DNA of 64,000 bases from Bacillaceae bacterium (GTDB lineage: Bacteria; Bacillota; Bacilli; Bacillales; Alkalibacillaceae). Each line of letters opens with the position of its first letter. The stretch's first letter is position 1. The notes below the pieces were generated by a model, which did not search any database, had not been told where the DNA came from, and worked only from the letters and a program-made list of their open reading frames with translations. Shown here one piece after another: positions 55,565-64,000 of the stretch. A program made the position numbers and the translations under genes. The DNA lies in the NCBI GenBank assembly GCA_017656265.1, contig JACDOD010000007.1, positions 1 to 64,000 of the forward strand. Direction: 5' to 3'.

Positions 55565-56038
55565 ATGGAAATTTTCTCAAACTTTCCATTATGGATTGCT
55601 CTAATTGGTGTCATTTTCGCTCAGGCTATTAAAGTTCCAATCCATTTTCTGGCTACAAAAGAATTCAAACCTGGTCTGGCTTTCAGCACAGGGGGAATGC
55701 CGAGCAGCCATTCTGCCGCGGTCAGTTCCTTATCAACAGCCATTGGGATCGAAAATGGGCTGTCCTCTCCCCTTTTTGCCATTGCCTGTGTATTCAGTAT
55801 CATTGTGATGTACGATGCATCTGGTGTTCGCAGGCATGCCGGTGAACAGGCGACCGTGATTAATCAGCTGGTCAAAGATGTTCAGCGTTTTATGGATGAG
55901 GCTAAAGACTGGAATAAAAAGGGAGAATTCGAGAAAAGAGAAGAATTGAGGGAACTATTAGGGCATGAACCAATTGAAGTTTTTTTCGGTGCTGTAACTG
56001 GCATTGGACTGACGCTGTTAGTTTATTATGTCTGGTAA
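55565..56038 (+). CDS. yuiD: Divergent PAP2-family (DUF212) membrane protein, YuiD type
   Basis: About 157 residues with four hydrophobic segments. Motifs FSTGGMPSSHSAAV and DASGVRRHAGEQA resemble the PAP2 phosphatase motifs (SXXXH, RX5H) in altered form. Start uncertain: ATG 55565 gives MEIFSNFPLW like YuiD, while ATG 55541 is also in frame; neither has an ideal ribosome-binding site. Activity unknown. Confidence 0.83.
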   Translation: MEIFSNFPLWIALIGVIFAQAIKVPIHFLATKEFKPGLAFSTGGMPSSHSAAVSSLSTAIGIENGLSSPLFAIACVFSIIVMYDASGVRRHAGEQATVINQLVKDVQRFMDEAKDWNKKGEFEKREELRELLGHEPIEVFFGAVTGIGLTLLVYYVW

Positions 56039-56082
56039 AGGATATCAGGAATTACACCCTATTATCACAGCACCAAAAATAG

Positions 56083-56157
56083 TCAGGCTCATAGCAAAAA
56101 ATTGTATGCGTCCGTACGATGCATGCATATCGAACTGTATATGAGCCTCTTTTTATT
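56083..56157 (+). terminator. Terminator of yuiD
   Basis: Stem AGGCTCATA / TATGAGCCT (56085-56093, 56140-56148), a 46-base loop with inner palindromic pieces (ATGCATGCAT), then CTTTTTATTT. Confidence 0.7.
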
Positions 56158-56162
56158 TCAAA

Positions 56163-56190
56163 TAAAAAAAGCGGCCGAAGCTGGCCGCTC
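56163..56190 (-). terminator. Terminator of yuiC
   Basis: On the minus strand AGCGGCC / GGCCGCT around a short loop, followed by TTTTTTT. Confidence 0.88.
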
Positions 56191-56194
56191 TGCT

Positions 56195-56881
56195 CTAACT
56201 TTTTAGTATTTGATCTCTGAATGGCTGAAGTGCCTCTATTGCGTTTAACTTTCCAAGCTGTTCATCGGTTAAAGATCCATTTCCTTTTTTAATAATATAG
56301 ACCTCTACTTTTTTCTTGCCCCATTTTTCATAAACATCACGAACCGTTTCAAAATATAAATCAATCCGATTCCCTTTAATTGCAGAACCTTTATCCGCAA
56401 CTACTCCATAACCATAACCGGGAATGAACATAATCGTACCAATTGGAAATTTATTCAGATCAGCAGCAATTGTAGAAAACAAGTCCCTTTTCACCTTCAC
56501 CCCGGAATACGTTATACCATACTGTGGGTGTCCAGGACTTTTTCCCGTCGATTCTGGCCCTGCTGTATATCCGGTGGCTACCACAGTTGTTTTCTCATAT
56601 CTGGAAAAATCGATTGCTTCTTCTAAAGGTAACGATGTAACGACTTCCTGACTGGATACATAACGTTTCCTCGGTTCTGCATGATTGATTGCTTTTTTCT
56701 GAAGACTTACCCTTTTTAATGGATGCGAAGATGGTTCCATTTCTTTTTCCTGCAAAGAATTCCCGGCAATACTATATGTTAGTTCCTTTGCTGATACATT
56801 TGATATGGATGTAAAAGTTGATAATATGGCGGAACAGAGCAAAATCATCATGATTAAGCTTTGCATAATTTTTTTTACCAT
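56195..56881 (-). CDS. yuiC: 3D-domain cell-wall protein, YuiC type
   Basis: A 228-residue exported protein with an N-terminal signal/anchor (about 6-30). The C-terminal 3D domain has the acidic motif [19 protein letters not shown], as in MltA-like lytic transglycosylases and stationary-phase survival proteins. It probably acts on peptidoglycan. ATG 56881 has GAGAGGTG upstream. Confidence 0.87.
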   Translation of the reverse strand: MVKKIMQSLIMMILLCSAILSTFTSISNVSAKELTYSIAGNSLQEKEMEPSSHPLKRVSLQKKAINHAEPRKRYVSSQEVVTSLPLEEAIDFSRYEKTTVVATGYTAGPESTGKSPGHPQYGITYSGVKVKRDLFSTIAADLNKFPIGTIMFIPGYGYGVVADKGSAIKGNRIDLYFETVRDVYEKWGKKKVEVYIIKKGNGSLTDEQLGKLNAIEALQPFRDQILKS

Positions 56882-56949
56882 CGATAACACCTCTCTCGGT
56901 GTCATCGTTTCCAGAATGGATAGTTTTTATACATCCGGTTATAAAAAAA

Positions 56950-57267
56950 TTAAAACATCTGGTAGCCTTTTGCTCTCAACAATCGAATAACAAATCCGGA
57001 CACGATTGTACCGGCAAAACCGAATGCCAAAATAACGATATCTCCCGCATGCAAACTCAAGAGATTATTCCACAGCGTTGAAAAAGCCTGTCCTGGATTA
57101 GTAAAATACTGTGAAACTGGAAATTTATCAACAATAAACGCAATAACGATCGGGTAAAAAATAGCCATCACCCATGTTTTTCTTAACAGCATATTTAACA
57201 AAAATGCAATTCCAAAAAACAAAACAAAAAATAACAGCGATCCGATTACAAGCTGAATAATATTCAA
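56950..57267 (-). CDS. yuiB: YuiB-like membrane protein
   Basis: A 105-residue protein with three hydrophobic segments, the same length as B. subtilis YuiB. The start is a TTG at 57267 with AAGGAGG about nine bases upstream. It precedes yuiC on the same strand, 68 bases away. Function unknown. A yuiA gene was not seen upstream. Confidence 0.8.
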   Translation of the reverse strand: MNIIQLVIGSLLFFVLFFGIAFLLNMLLRKTWVMAIFYPIVIAFIVDKFPVSQYFTNPGQAFSTLWNNLLSLHAGDIVILAFGFAGTIVSGFVIRLLRAKGYQMF

Positions 57268-57340
57268 TGGTGCTTCCTCCTTAGCATTTCGAAAAGTCAA
57301 ATTAGACGAAAAATCCAAAGTCTATTTTATAAATAATATA

Positions 57341-57380
57341 AAAAAAAAGCAAAGGCAGTGGTATAAACCGCCTTTGCCAG
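57341..57380 (-). terminator. Terminator of yumB
   Basis: On the minus strand GGCAAAGGC / GCCTTTGC around a 13-base loop, then nine T. Confidence 0.9.
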
Positions 57381-57396
57381 AACAGAATATGATCTT

Positions 57397-58608
57397 TTAG
57401 AGGAATTTACCTTTCTTTAATAGTAATCCAAGACCACCTAATTTAAACAGGTAACGGTTGTCAATGACCCTTTTCATAAATACCGCTTTCCATCCGTACA
57501 ATTTTGTGCCATTGAAGACAACACCGATCGCATCATCTTCACCTAGAGAAGCCACTGTTCCTTTAATTTCCGGTTCAAAAGCTTCCAGTTCACTGCTTCC
57601 GCGAATAAGAGATTTCAAATTCTTAGCTGCGGTTTCTGCCATTTGAATAGCAATCTGAGCCGTTGGCGGATATGGCCGTTCATTTTCTTTGTTAAAGACC
57701 AGCGCACAGTCACCAATAATAAAGACATCATCATAATTTGGGGCACGCAAATCTGGCTGGACCGGTACACGTCCACGGTTAACTTCAAATCCTGATTTTT
57801 CCACAATTGAGTTTCCTCTTACACCAGCTGCCCAAACCACGTTTTTAGATTTAATCTCTTCCTGTTCTCCATCTTTCTCTACAATAATTCCTTCTTCTGT
57901 ACATTCTTTAATCATGGTGCCAAGCTTAAACTCTACGCCTTTAGCTTCTAAGCGATTCATGGCATATTCCACCAGTTCCGGATCAAAGCCAGCAAGTGCT
58001 GTAGGTCCTGCCTCTACGTTAATCAGACGTACCTTATCACGATCAATATCATATTCTTTGCACAGTTCTTCAACACGGTTAGCCAGTTCGCCAACGAATT
58101 CAATTCCTGTAAACCCTGCACCGCCGACAACAATGGTTAAAAGTTCCGAACGTTCTTCTCGTTCATTGTTGTAACGGGCAAAGTTATACTCAATGTGGTC
58201 ACGAATTAAACGGGCGCTGTTAATATTGGTAATCATCAGTGCATGTTCTTCCAGCCCTTTAATACCGAATGTAGCCGGTTCAAAACCAAGGGATACCACT
58301 AAATAATCATATTTCAGCTCACCATTTTCAAGCTGAACCTTTTTTTCATCAGGATGAATAGAAACAACTGTATCCTGTACGAAATCAACCTTATTAAAAT
58401 CTACAACGTCCTTAATCGGAATGCGGGTACGGTCATGATGCAGTGTCCCTGCTGAATTTTCGTGCAGCCACGTTGTTTGATAGTGGTAGTCATGCTTGTT
58501 TACCAGGGTGATGTTCGCCTCATTAGAGCCCATCATTTTTTGCAAATTAACTGTCGTCATCATTCCACCATATCCGGCACCTAAAATGACAATTCTCGGC
58601 TTCTTCAT
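57397..58608 (-). CDS. yumB: Type II NADH dehydrogenase-like flavoprotein, YumB type
   Basis: A 403-residue NDH-2-like protein that passes electrons from NADH to menaquinone at the membrane surface. FAD-binding GAGYGGM at the N-terminus, NAD-binding [12 protein letters not shown] in the middle and DNVF-like [10 protein letters not shown] near the C-terminus. ATG 58608 is chosen ([12 protein letters not shown]); several in-frame ATG codons lie upstream. Divergent from yumC. Confidence 0.9.
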   Translation of the reverse strand: MKKPRIVILGAGYGGMMTTVNLQKMMGSNEANITLVNKHDYHYQTTWLHENSAGTLHHDRTRIPIKDVVDFNKVDFVQDTVVSIHPDEKKVQLENGELKYDYLVVSLGFEPATFGIKGLEEHALMITNINSARLIRDHIEYNFARYNNEREERSELLTIVVGGAGFTGIEFVGELANRVEELCKEYDIDRDKVRLINVEAGPTALAGFDPELVEYAMNRLEAKGVEFKLGTMIKECTEEGIIVEKDGEQEEIKSKNVVWAAGVRGNSIVEKSGFEVNRGRVPVQPDLRAPNYDDVFIIGDCALVFNKENERPYPPTAQIAIQMAETAAKNLKSLIRGSSELEAFEPEIKGTVASLGEDDAIGVVFNGTKLYGWKAVFMKRVIDNRYLFKLGGLGLLLKKGKFL

Positions 58609-58933
58609 CTTCATCACTTCCATCTGTAAATTTTTGTTGAAATTTAAAAACAAGTGGCAGAAAATGAAATGTTTGTGACCTATTTCACGTACTTGTCCAT
58701 AAAAAAAACCATCGTTTCTGCTATATAAATTGTCACAAAATCGTAAAAAACATTATCCAATGTTCATCATAGAACTTTTTATCTAATTTTTCAACCCTTT
58801 CAAGGTATTTCAAATCTTTCAGACTTTTCGTATTTTTTATACAAATTAGATTAGTCTGTAAGGTTAGAACATAATAAAATGAAAATATGCTAAAATAAGA
58901 AGGGATTTGAAATTCAGGATTGGGGGAATGTTT

Positions 58934-59926
58934 GTGACAAATCGAGTTTATGATATTACAATCATTGGCGGAGGTCCAGTAGGATTATTTACAGCTTTTT
59001 ATGGCGGTATGCGTCAGGCAAGTGTTAAAATCATTGAAAGCTTACCCCATCTGGGTGGTCAATTATCCGCACTTTACCCGGAAAAGTACATCTATGATGT
59101 CGCCGGTTTTCCAAAAGTACGTGCGCAGGAACTGGTTGATAATTTAATTGAACAGGCTGGACAATTCGACCCTGAAATTGTGCTGAGCGAATCGGTACAG
59201 ATGATTGAAAAACTGGAGAATGACACATTTAAGCTGTCAACGGACAAAGGAGAGCATTTTTCTAAAACGATTATTATTACTGCAGGAAATGGTGCATTTC
59301 AGCCAAGACGTTTAAAAGCAGAAAATGCGGATCAGTTTGAAGGTATTAACCTTCATTACCATGTACAGGACATGAACGCTTTTAAGAATAAAAAAGTTCT
59401 GGTTGCCGGGGGAGGAGATTCAGCAGTTGACTGGGCACTTATGCTTGAACCCATTGCCGAACAGGTTACCCTTGTACACCGAAGAGATAAATTCAGAGCC
59501 CATGAGCATAGTGTAGAAAAATTGAAAGCATCGTCGGTTCAGATCAAAACCCCATACGTGCCTGATGAACTGATTGGCGATGGCCGGATTGAACAAGTCG
59601 TTCTCAAGGAAGTTAAGGGAGCGCATATGGAGACAATCGATGTGGACGATGTCATCGTAAACTATGGATTTATTTCTTCACTTGGGCCTATTAAAGACTG
59701 GGGCTTAGAAATTGATAAAAACAGTATTGTAGTCAATTCTAAAATGGAAACCAGCATACCTGGAATCTATGCAGCAGGAGATATTTGTACATACCCGGGA
59801 AAAGTTAAACTGATTGCGTCCGGGTTTGGTGAAGGGCCAACTGCAGTAAATAATGCCAAAGCATATATGGATCCAGATGCAAACGTTCAGCCTAAACATT
59901 CCACCAGTATGTTTTCTCAGGACTGA
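58934..59926 (+). CDS. yumC: Ferredoxin/flavodoxin-NADP+ reductase, YumC type
   Basis: A 330-residue thioredoxin-reductase-like FNR. FAD motif [21 protein letters not shown] motif [17 protein letters not shown] with [10 protein letters not shown], and [22 protein letters not shown] near the end. It lacks the CXXC of thioredoxin reductase. The start is a GTG at 58934 with GGGGGA upstream. Confidence 0.94.
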   Translation: MTNRVYDITIIGGGPVGLFTAFYGGMRQASVKIIESLPHLGGQLSALYPEKYIYDVAGFPKVRAQELVDNLIEQAGQFDPEIVLSESVQMIEKLENDTFKLSTDKGEHFSKTIIITAGNGAFQPRRLKAENADQFEGINLHYHVQDMNAFKNKKVLVAGGGDSAVDWALMLEPIAEQVTLVHRRDKFRAHEHSVEKLKASSVQIKTPYVPDELIGDGRIEQVVLKEVKGAHMETIDVDDVIVNYGFISSLGPIKDWGLEIDKNSIVVNSKMETSIPGIYAAGDICTYPGKVKLIASGFGEGPTAVNNAKAYMDPDANVQPKHSTSMFSQD

Positions 59927-59977
59927 CCAACAGACACAAACGTCCCATGCTCCATATTGAGAGATGAAGTTTAACAT

Positions 59978-60084
59978 AAGAAAAGCGGAAGCGCGCCGCT
60001 TAGCCACGAAAATCCCGCAGACAGTGCGAAGAATGAGCTGTCTTATGAAACCTTAGGCCATGCGCGGAATGCGAAGCATGTTGA
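59978..60084. repeat. Chimeric repeat: head of module 1 joined to tail of module 2
   Basis: 59978-60012 is the first module's head (AAGAAAAGCGGAAGCGCGCC). After the shared CGAAAA sequence it continues as the second module's tail (TCCCGCAGACA..GAATGAGCTGTC..GCATGTTGA, to 60083). Confidence 0.8.
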
Positions 60085-60089
60085 CGAAG

Positions 60090-60172
60090 TAAAAAAATCC
60101 GAACTAGTTCATGTGACGAATGAATATAGTTCGGATTTTTCATTGCCTTATGGACTTTTGTCCCTGCCTCTT
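60090..60172. repeat. Right half of an AGGCTGGGACA-type element with terminator hairpin
   Basis: Hairpin AAAATCCGAACTA / TAGTTCGGATTTT (60093-60106, 60127-60140) and right end CTTTTGTCCCTGCCTCTTT. No left AGGCTGGGACA end is seen; the chimeric repeat lies in its place. Confidence 0.8.
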
Positions 60173-60180
60173 TATTATGG

Positions 60181-60306
60181 TTAATTTTCTTCTTTTTTAC
60201 TGTCAAGTTTCTTATTTATTTCCGATAAGTTTTTATTTATGCTTAACAGCGTGCTGTACATTAATAACATAATGAATAAAAACACGGAAAAGATTAAATA
60301 AAGCAT
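60181..60306 (-). CDS. Small membrane protein (41 residues) downstream of an acidic lipoprotein gene
   Basis: A 41-residue frame, ATG at 60306 to TAA at 60181, with GGGGG six bases upstream. It has one hydrophobic helix (LYLIFSVFLFIMLLMYSTLL) and a charged tail (NKKLDSKKEEN). It begins 18 bases after the lipoprotein gene stop, so it is likely in the same transcript. No family recognised. Confidence 0.6.
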   Translation of the reverse strand: MLYLIFSVFLFIMLLMYSTLLSINKNLSEINKKLDSKKEEN

Positions 60307-60324
60307 AACAACCCCCTGATTATT

Positions 60325-60975
60325 CTAAGAACGTTTGATGGAATACTCTTTTATTTTATACTGATTATTTTCTTTTTCAAGCAGAACATTCAGTATGTAC
60401 TCGCCATGAATTTCTGTTGAATTCGGCTGCAGCAGCAGGTAAAGATCTGTACTTTCACTTACTTGCTCTAATTCAAAAGGTTTCTCAGGGTCAAACATCG
60501 GAGGCATGCCCTGTGGTAGAAAATAAAGGCCTTCGTCTCTCTCCTCATAAAACTGATTGACAAATCCTGATGCAATCTCTGTGGTCGCCACTTCTTCAAT
60601 GTATTGGTTTAATTCCTGTTTCGTTTGAAAATCCTTGACCCGCTGGTTTTCATCCCTTTCAACAAATAAACGCTGATTAAATGTAATCATAATTGCCTTC
60701 ACTTCTTCTACGGATAGCCCTTCCACCGTTTGCTGCTGTTCTCCAGATGATTGAGAATCTTCCGAATCAGGTTGTTCTGCCTCAACAGGTTCGCTATCTT
60801 CTTCATCCTTATTTTCATCATCACTGGATGAATCCGCTTCTTGCTGCTGTTCTTCCGGGTTGTTATTATCCTGAGTGCTGCCCCCTTCTGTTTCATCTGC
60901 TGCAGAACAGGCAACTGCCCCCAGTACCATAATCATCATAATAAGCCATAGCCCCATTTGTCTCAGCTTTTGCAT
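60325..60975 (-). CDS. Lipoprotein with long acidic linker
   Basis: A 216-residue lipoprotein; lipobox GAVACSAA (Cys 23). Residues about 25-85 are a Gln/Glu/Asp/Ser-rich linker, and the rest is a small domain (SVEEVKAIMITFNQRLFV onwards). AGGAGG precedes the ATG. Similar lipoproteins with low-complexity linkers occur at Bacillaceae membranes; no function known. Confidence 0.72.
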   Translation of the reverse strand: MQKLRQMGLWLIMMIMVLGAVACSAADETEGGSTQDNNNPEEQQQEADSSSDDENKDEEDSEPVEAEQPDSEDSQSSGEQQQTVEGLSVEEVKAIMITFNQRLFVERDENQRVKDFQTKQELNQYIEEVATTEIASGFVNQFYEERDEGLYFLPQGMPPMFDPEKPFELEQVSESTDLYLLLQPNSTEIHGEYILNVLLEKENNQYKIKEYSIKRS

Positions 60976-61166
60976 GATTCTGATTCCTCCTGTCCGTTAT
61001 AAATACTGGAATGATTGCGAAGCTCTATATGTATTCGAAAGGTGAATGGTTCATTATGGGTATATCTGAAAAATTTAGCTAAAAATTTTTTCATAAATAA
61101 CAAGTATTCTTTTTATTATAACTGTTTTTCATAACTATTCCATCTGATTTTCATCTTCCGAAACAA

Positions 61167-61211
61167 AAAGGACTGCCTCCAGCCTGGAACATTGATTAAG
61201 GAGACAGTCCA
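61167..61211 (-). terminator. Terminator of yutM
   Basis: On the minus strand GGACTGTCTCC / GGAGGCAGTCC with one mismatch, then TTTTTG. Confidence 0.85.
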
Positions 61212-61241
61212 TAATTATTTTTCGACAAGTGACAGGCACCA

Positions 61242-61598
61242 TTAACAATCCTCTGGGGTGCCTGTTTCGGTTGCGGTACGGAATGAAGAGCCGCATCCGC
61301 ATGATACGATAGCGTTTGGATTGTCAATCGTGAATCCTCCGCCCATCATGTTTTGTTTAAAATCAATGGTTGTACCTTCAATCAGCGGTACATCCTCTTT
61401 TTTCACAACTACTGGAATTCCGTTAGATTCAAATGTCATATCTTCTTCGCTGATCTCATAGTCGAAACCCATAGCATAGGACAAACCGCTGCAGCCTCCA
61501 CCTTTCACACCAAAACGGAGGTGAACCTTTTCCTGATCTTCATCCTTCATCATCTCTTTAATTTGCAAACTTGCGCTTTCAGTAATGGTTACTACCAT
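61242..61598 (-). CDS. yutM: A-type Fe-S carrier / HesB-like protein, YutM type
   Basis: A 118-residue HesB/IscA-family protein. Three cluster cysteines are present in GGGCSGLSY and SCGCGSSF. It carries Fe-S clusters for apo-proteins. GGAGG precedes the ATG. A hairpin CAGGCACC / GGTGCCTG covers the last codons and stop. Confidence 0.9.
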   Translation of the reverse strand: MVVTITESASLQIKEMMKDEDQEKVHLRFGVKGGGCSGLSYAMGFDYEISEEDMTFESNGIPVVVKKEDVPLIEGTTIDFKQNMMGGGFTIDNPNAIVSCGCGSSFRTATETGTPEDC

Positions 61599-61646
61599 TC
61601 ATCCCATCCTCCTTTAACACGAGTATACAAAGAAAGGCTGTAATCT

Positions 61647-62516
61647 TCAATTAGATCCCTTTCCCCTGTTCCAATAAAATGTCCCTTCCGTAATTGTTTC
61701 GGCCGGTCCCCTCATCCAGACGTGATCCTGATCCCAGGTAATCCATAAATCTCCTCCGCTCAAATGCACACACACTTCCTGTCCCTTCTCACTGTGCCCA
61801 TTTAATACGGCAGCCACGACAGCAGCGCATGCTCCTGAACCGCATGCCTGTGTGATACCTGAACCCCTTTCCCAAACCCGAAAATGCATCTCCCTCGGGC
61901 TAACGATTTCAACAAATTCCACATTAACCCCCTCAGGAAAACGATCATCGCTGGTAATAACTGGTCCCAACTCGTATAAAGGCGCATTTTCGATACGATC
62001 CACAAAAAACACAGCATGGGGATTCCCCATAGAGACCGCTGTAACCTGTAGATTATGACCACCAGCCTGAAATGGTTCATCGATGACCCGGGTATCTTCC
62101 GCTCCCGCCATAGGAATCTGACTCCTATTCAACCGCGGTTCCCCCATATCAATGGTAACTGAATGTACCCTGCCATTCTCTTCTTCGACTTTAGCCTCTA
62201 CAATTCCAGCTTTTGTTTCAATTAAGAATTCCTTATCCGATACCAGTTGATTTTCAAAAGCGTATTTGGCTACACAGCGAAGACCGTTGCCGCATGTTTT
62301 CCCTTCAGATCCATCTTTATTAAAAATGCGCATCCCAACAGAAGCTTTTTCTGAGGGAGTAATTAAAATTAATCCGTCTGAGCCAATTCCTGTGTTCACA
62401 TTGGAAACATCGATTGCCAGATCAGATAATACATCTTCCCCAAGCTTAAATTCAAAAGTATTGATATAGATATAATTGTTTCCTAAGCCGTGCATTTTTG
62501 TATAAGGAATATTCAA
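61647..62516 (-). CDS. dapF: Diaminopimelate epimerase
   Basis: A 289-residue enzyme converting LL- to meso-diaminopimelate for lysine and peptidoglycan. The two catalytic cysteines are in TCGNGLRC and [11 protein letters not shown] at 62516 is the likely start (GGGGTGA upstream; product begins [13 protein letters not shown] as in homologues); a GTG at 62525 is possible. Confidence 0.95.
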   Translation of the reverse strand: MNIPYTKMHGLGNNYIYINTFEFKLGEDVLSDLAIDVSNVNTGIGSDGLILITPSEKASVGMRIFNKDGSEGKTCGNGLRCVAKYAFENQLVSDKEFLIETKAGIVEAKVEEENGRVHSVTIDMGEPRLNRSQIPMAGAEDTRVIDEPFQAGGHNLQVTAVSMGNPHAVFFVDRIENAPLYELGPVITSDDRFPEGVNVEFVEIVSPREMHFRVWERGSGITQACGSGACAAVVAAVLNGHSEKGQEVCVHLSGGDLWITWDQDHVWMRGPAETITEGTFYWNRGKGSN

Positions 62517-62629
62517 CCTGGTCACCCCGCGTTCTACTTCATATTATTATTGTATCGGAGAACAATCCAACTCCACAAGCTATAAAGCATTTCACTTACC
62601 CTCTGATCTAACCTTTACATTATCTCATT

Positions 62630-62675
62630 AAGAAAAGCGGAATTTCCCTGTTTAGCGCCTAAAACTGCTGGAGTA
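62630..62675. repeat. Remnant of GC-rich repeat module 1
   Basis: Only the head AAGAAAAGCGGA..CCCTGTTTAGCGCC..AAAACTGCTGGAG is left, clearly worn. Confidence 0.55.
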
Positions 62676-62687
62676 CTGTTATCATAA

Positions 62688-62713
62688 GAAAAAGCGCCCG
62701 GGTTACAGGCGCC
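62688..62713 (-). terminator. Terminator of yuzB
   Basis: On the minus strand GGCGCC / GGGCGCT around a short loop, then TTTTTCTT. Confidence 0.8.
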
Positions 62714-62720
62714 AGATTTA

Positions 62721-62957
62721 TTAGAACATCGGATTCTCTTCCAGATGCTGATAAACGTTTTTCACCAGTTCTTCGGGTGTCTCGGCCGTTACCAATTCAC
62801 CATTTACAATAGCAAATAATGTCTGGGCGCATATTCCGCAGTGACTGGTGCAGCCATATTCAATCACGTCGAGATCAGGATCTTTCTCCAGTTCTTCCAT
62901 GGCTTTTTGTGATCCGCTGGCCAGATTATTGACGCAAAATTCAATAATGGGGTTCAT
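62721..62957 (-). CDS. yuzB: DUF1450 protein, YuzB type
   Basis: A 78-residue thioredoxin-like small protein with four cysteines ([17 protein letters not shown]). Length and sequence match YuzB of B. subtilis. The cluster suggests redox or metal binding. ATG 62957 has AAGGAG nine bases upstream. Confidence 0.87.
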   Translation of the reverse strand: MNPIIEFCVNNLASGSQKAMEELEKDPDLDVIEYGCTSHCGICAQTLFAIVNGELVTAETPEELVKNVYQHLEENPMF

Positions 62958-63045
62958 ATCATCACTCTCCTTCATTCGCTGCTGTCAATTCCGCGGAAGT
63001 ATTTCTGGGAGTCAGACCACCTAAAGGTCATTTCTTTTCATTCTT

Positions 63046-63372
63046 TTATGCAACGGGCTGAAATCCTTTATTTTCAAGTGCTTCATAAATGGTCTTCAAT
63101 TTTGGATTGCCTTCTCCGACAATTTCATCATCCACCAGTACAACTGGATAAAACAGGTCTTCCTCGATGACTTTTCGTGCAAATTCCTGATGTTTCTCAT
63201 CTTCCGGTGGAGAAAAAATATCCACATATTGATACAAGATTCCTTCTTCGCCGAATTTTCGGGTGATAGCTGCCTGAAGCCATTCCATTGTCTCTTTTGA
63301 ACCTGGCAGATTCACACAGCTTGCACAAATCTGATCAGCACCGTATACCGTAATTTGAACCGTTGTTTTCAT
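63046..63372 (-). CDS. yuzD: DUF1462 thioredoxin-like protein, YuzD type
   Basis: A 108-residue protein with a thioredoxin-like fold and CASC motif (residues 16-19), matching YuzD. AGGAGG precedes the ATG. It sits among Fe-S genes, divergent from yutI. Confidence 0.87.
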   Translation of the reverse strand: MKTTVQITVYGADQICASCVNLPGSKETMEWLQAAITRKFGEEGILYQYVDIFSPPEDEKHQEFARKVIEEDLFYPVVLVDDEIVGEGNPKLKTIYEALENKGFQPVA

Positions 63373-63446
63373 CTATAATAACCTCCTAATAGCTGCATTC
63401 ATATTAATCATTATTATTTTACAAAAGATCGAAAAAAAGTTAAAAT

Positions 63447-63465
63447 GAAAACGATTATCATTGTG
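63447..63465. promoter_or_regulatory. Fur-box-like sequence between yuzD and yutI
   Basis: GAAAACGATTATCATTGTG agrees with the 19-base Fur consensus at 14 positions (counted by eye). It lies in the 184-base gap between yuzD and yutI. Confidence 0.45.
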
Positions 63466-63556
63466 TAAATTAATGATAGAACGTCATTGCCAACCAATAG
63501 ATTTTTCAATGAAAAGCTTTTATAATATAAGTAAGTAAGAAAGGAGAAGATGTGCG

Positions 63557-63778
63557 ATGTATGAGCAAGTACAGGAAGTGATTAACAAGCTTAGACCATT
63601 CTTGCTGCGCGATGGTGGGGATGTTGAGTTAGTAGATGTAGAAGACGGAATCGTCCGTTTGCGCTTAATGGGAGCTTGCGGAAGCTGCCCAAGTTCAACC
63701 ATTACTCTTAAAGCAGGTATTGAACGGGCTCTGATTGCCGAAGTTCCTGGCGTCCGTGAAGTTGAGCAAGTCTTTTAA
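63557..63778 (+). CDS. yutI: NifU C-terminal-like Fe-S scaffold protein, YutI type
   Basis: A 73-residue Nfu domain, with the cluster motif CGSCPSS (CXXC). It carries Fe-S clusters. AAAGGAG lies about 11 bases before the ATG. TATAAT near 63526 may be its -10. Confidence 0.9.
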   Translation: MYEQVQEVINKLRPFLLRDGGDVELVDVEDGIVRLRLMGACGSCPSSTITLKAGIERALIAEVPGVREVEQVF

Positions 63779-63860
63779 GGAAAACTCCCTATTGGTGAGA
63801 ATAGCTGGAAAGCAAAAAGCCCGGCTGTCATCATGCTTTTTATGAACGTGCTTAACATAT

Positions 63861-63965
63861 AGAAAAGGGCTAGCGCCCCGCTTAGCCCCCAAAACTGCTG
63901 AAGGACCTCCAGGGAGACTGTCTGAACCGCAGGGGGGTGAAGCAGTTCGAGGGGCTGGACAATAA
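63861..63965. repeat. Divergent copy of GC-rich repeat module 1
   Basis: AAGGGCTAGCGCCCCGCTTAG at left; the right end is GGGGCTGGAC, without the final GGCGCT. Interior differs (CTGTCTGAACCGC). Confidence 0.75.
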
Positions 63966-64000
63966 AATGCCTTCTTCTGAAGATTTTAGCCGATACAAAC

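Noticed and set aside
61232-61265. CAGGCACC / GGTGCCTG hairpin as an attachment site
   Set aside because: It sits on the 3' end of yutM, no integrase is near, and a simple structural or terminator role is enough.

Overview
The window is chromosomal DNA of a low-GC, endospore-type Bacillaceae. Evidence is the T-box leader of leuS, the S-box leader of metK, two FMN riboswitches, strong AGGAGG ribosome-binding sites, frequent TTG/GTG starts, and a gene order that follows two stretches of the Bacillus subtilis map: the ytwF-leuS-ytqAB-ytpAB-ytoA-asnB-metK-pckA-ytmA-ytlACD-ytkD-men region and the yugONLK-yuzA-yugI-patB, yuiE-yuiDCB, yumBC and yut region. No plasmid, phage, transposase, CRISPR or tRNA gene was seen. 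Species cannot be named from the sequence.

Layout: at the extreme left, two tandem promoters and a boxA-like leader point leftwards to an rRNA operon just outside the window. Positions 0.2-9.2 kb hold a dead rhodanese-like membrane protein, leuS with its T-box, ytzC, ytqA-ytqB, ytpB-ytpA (sesquarterpene and phospholipase), ytoA and a C39-type peptidase. Positions 9.2-18.8 kb hold asnB, metK with a SAM riboswitch, pckA with a CcpN-like operator, ytmA, an ABC transporter and ytkD. Positions 19-30.2 kb hold a lipoprotein, a FhuF-like protein and the menaquinone genes menE, menB, menH, menD, menF, menA and menI; menC is absent. Positions 30.3-38.6 kb hold ribU with an FMN riboswitch, an M42 peptidase, nsrR/hmp with NsrR boxes, a polytopic membrane protein, an unusual 18-residue-repeat coiled-coil protein and a K+ channel. 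Positions 38.6-53.4 kb hold the yug genes, pgi, a C-S lyase, sodC, a K+/H+ antiporter pair, the ribDEABH operon with a second FMN riboswitch, deoD and bioY with a BirA operator. Positions 53.8-64 kb hold pepA, yuiDCB, NDH-2 (yumB), ferredoxin/flavodoxin-NADP reductase (yumC), dapF and small Fe-S/redox proteins (yutM, yuzB, yuzD, yutI).

Functional themes are respiration (menaquinone, NDH-2, Hmp), flavin supply (RibU uptake plus de novo synthesis under the same ligand), Fe-S assembly, and central metabolism.

The most unusual structure is a set of interspersed, GC-rich, foldable repeats that fill most of the long intergenic gaps. Three or four families are nested, tandem or chimeric. One family, bounded by AGGCTGGGACA / TGTCCCAGCCT, carries a bidirectional terminator and sits so tightly against genes that its ends supply stop codons or last codons. 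This 'mobile terminator' arrangement, the 18-residue repeat protein, several unlisted small ORFs and a candidate small RNA are the items most worth checking.
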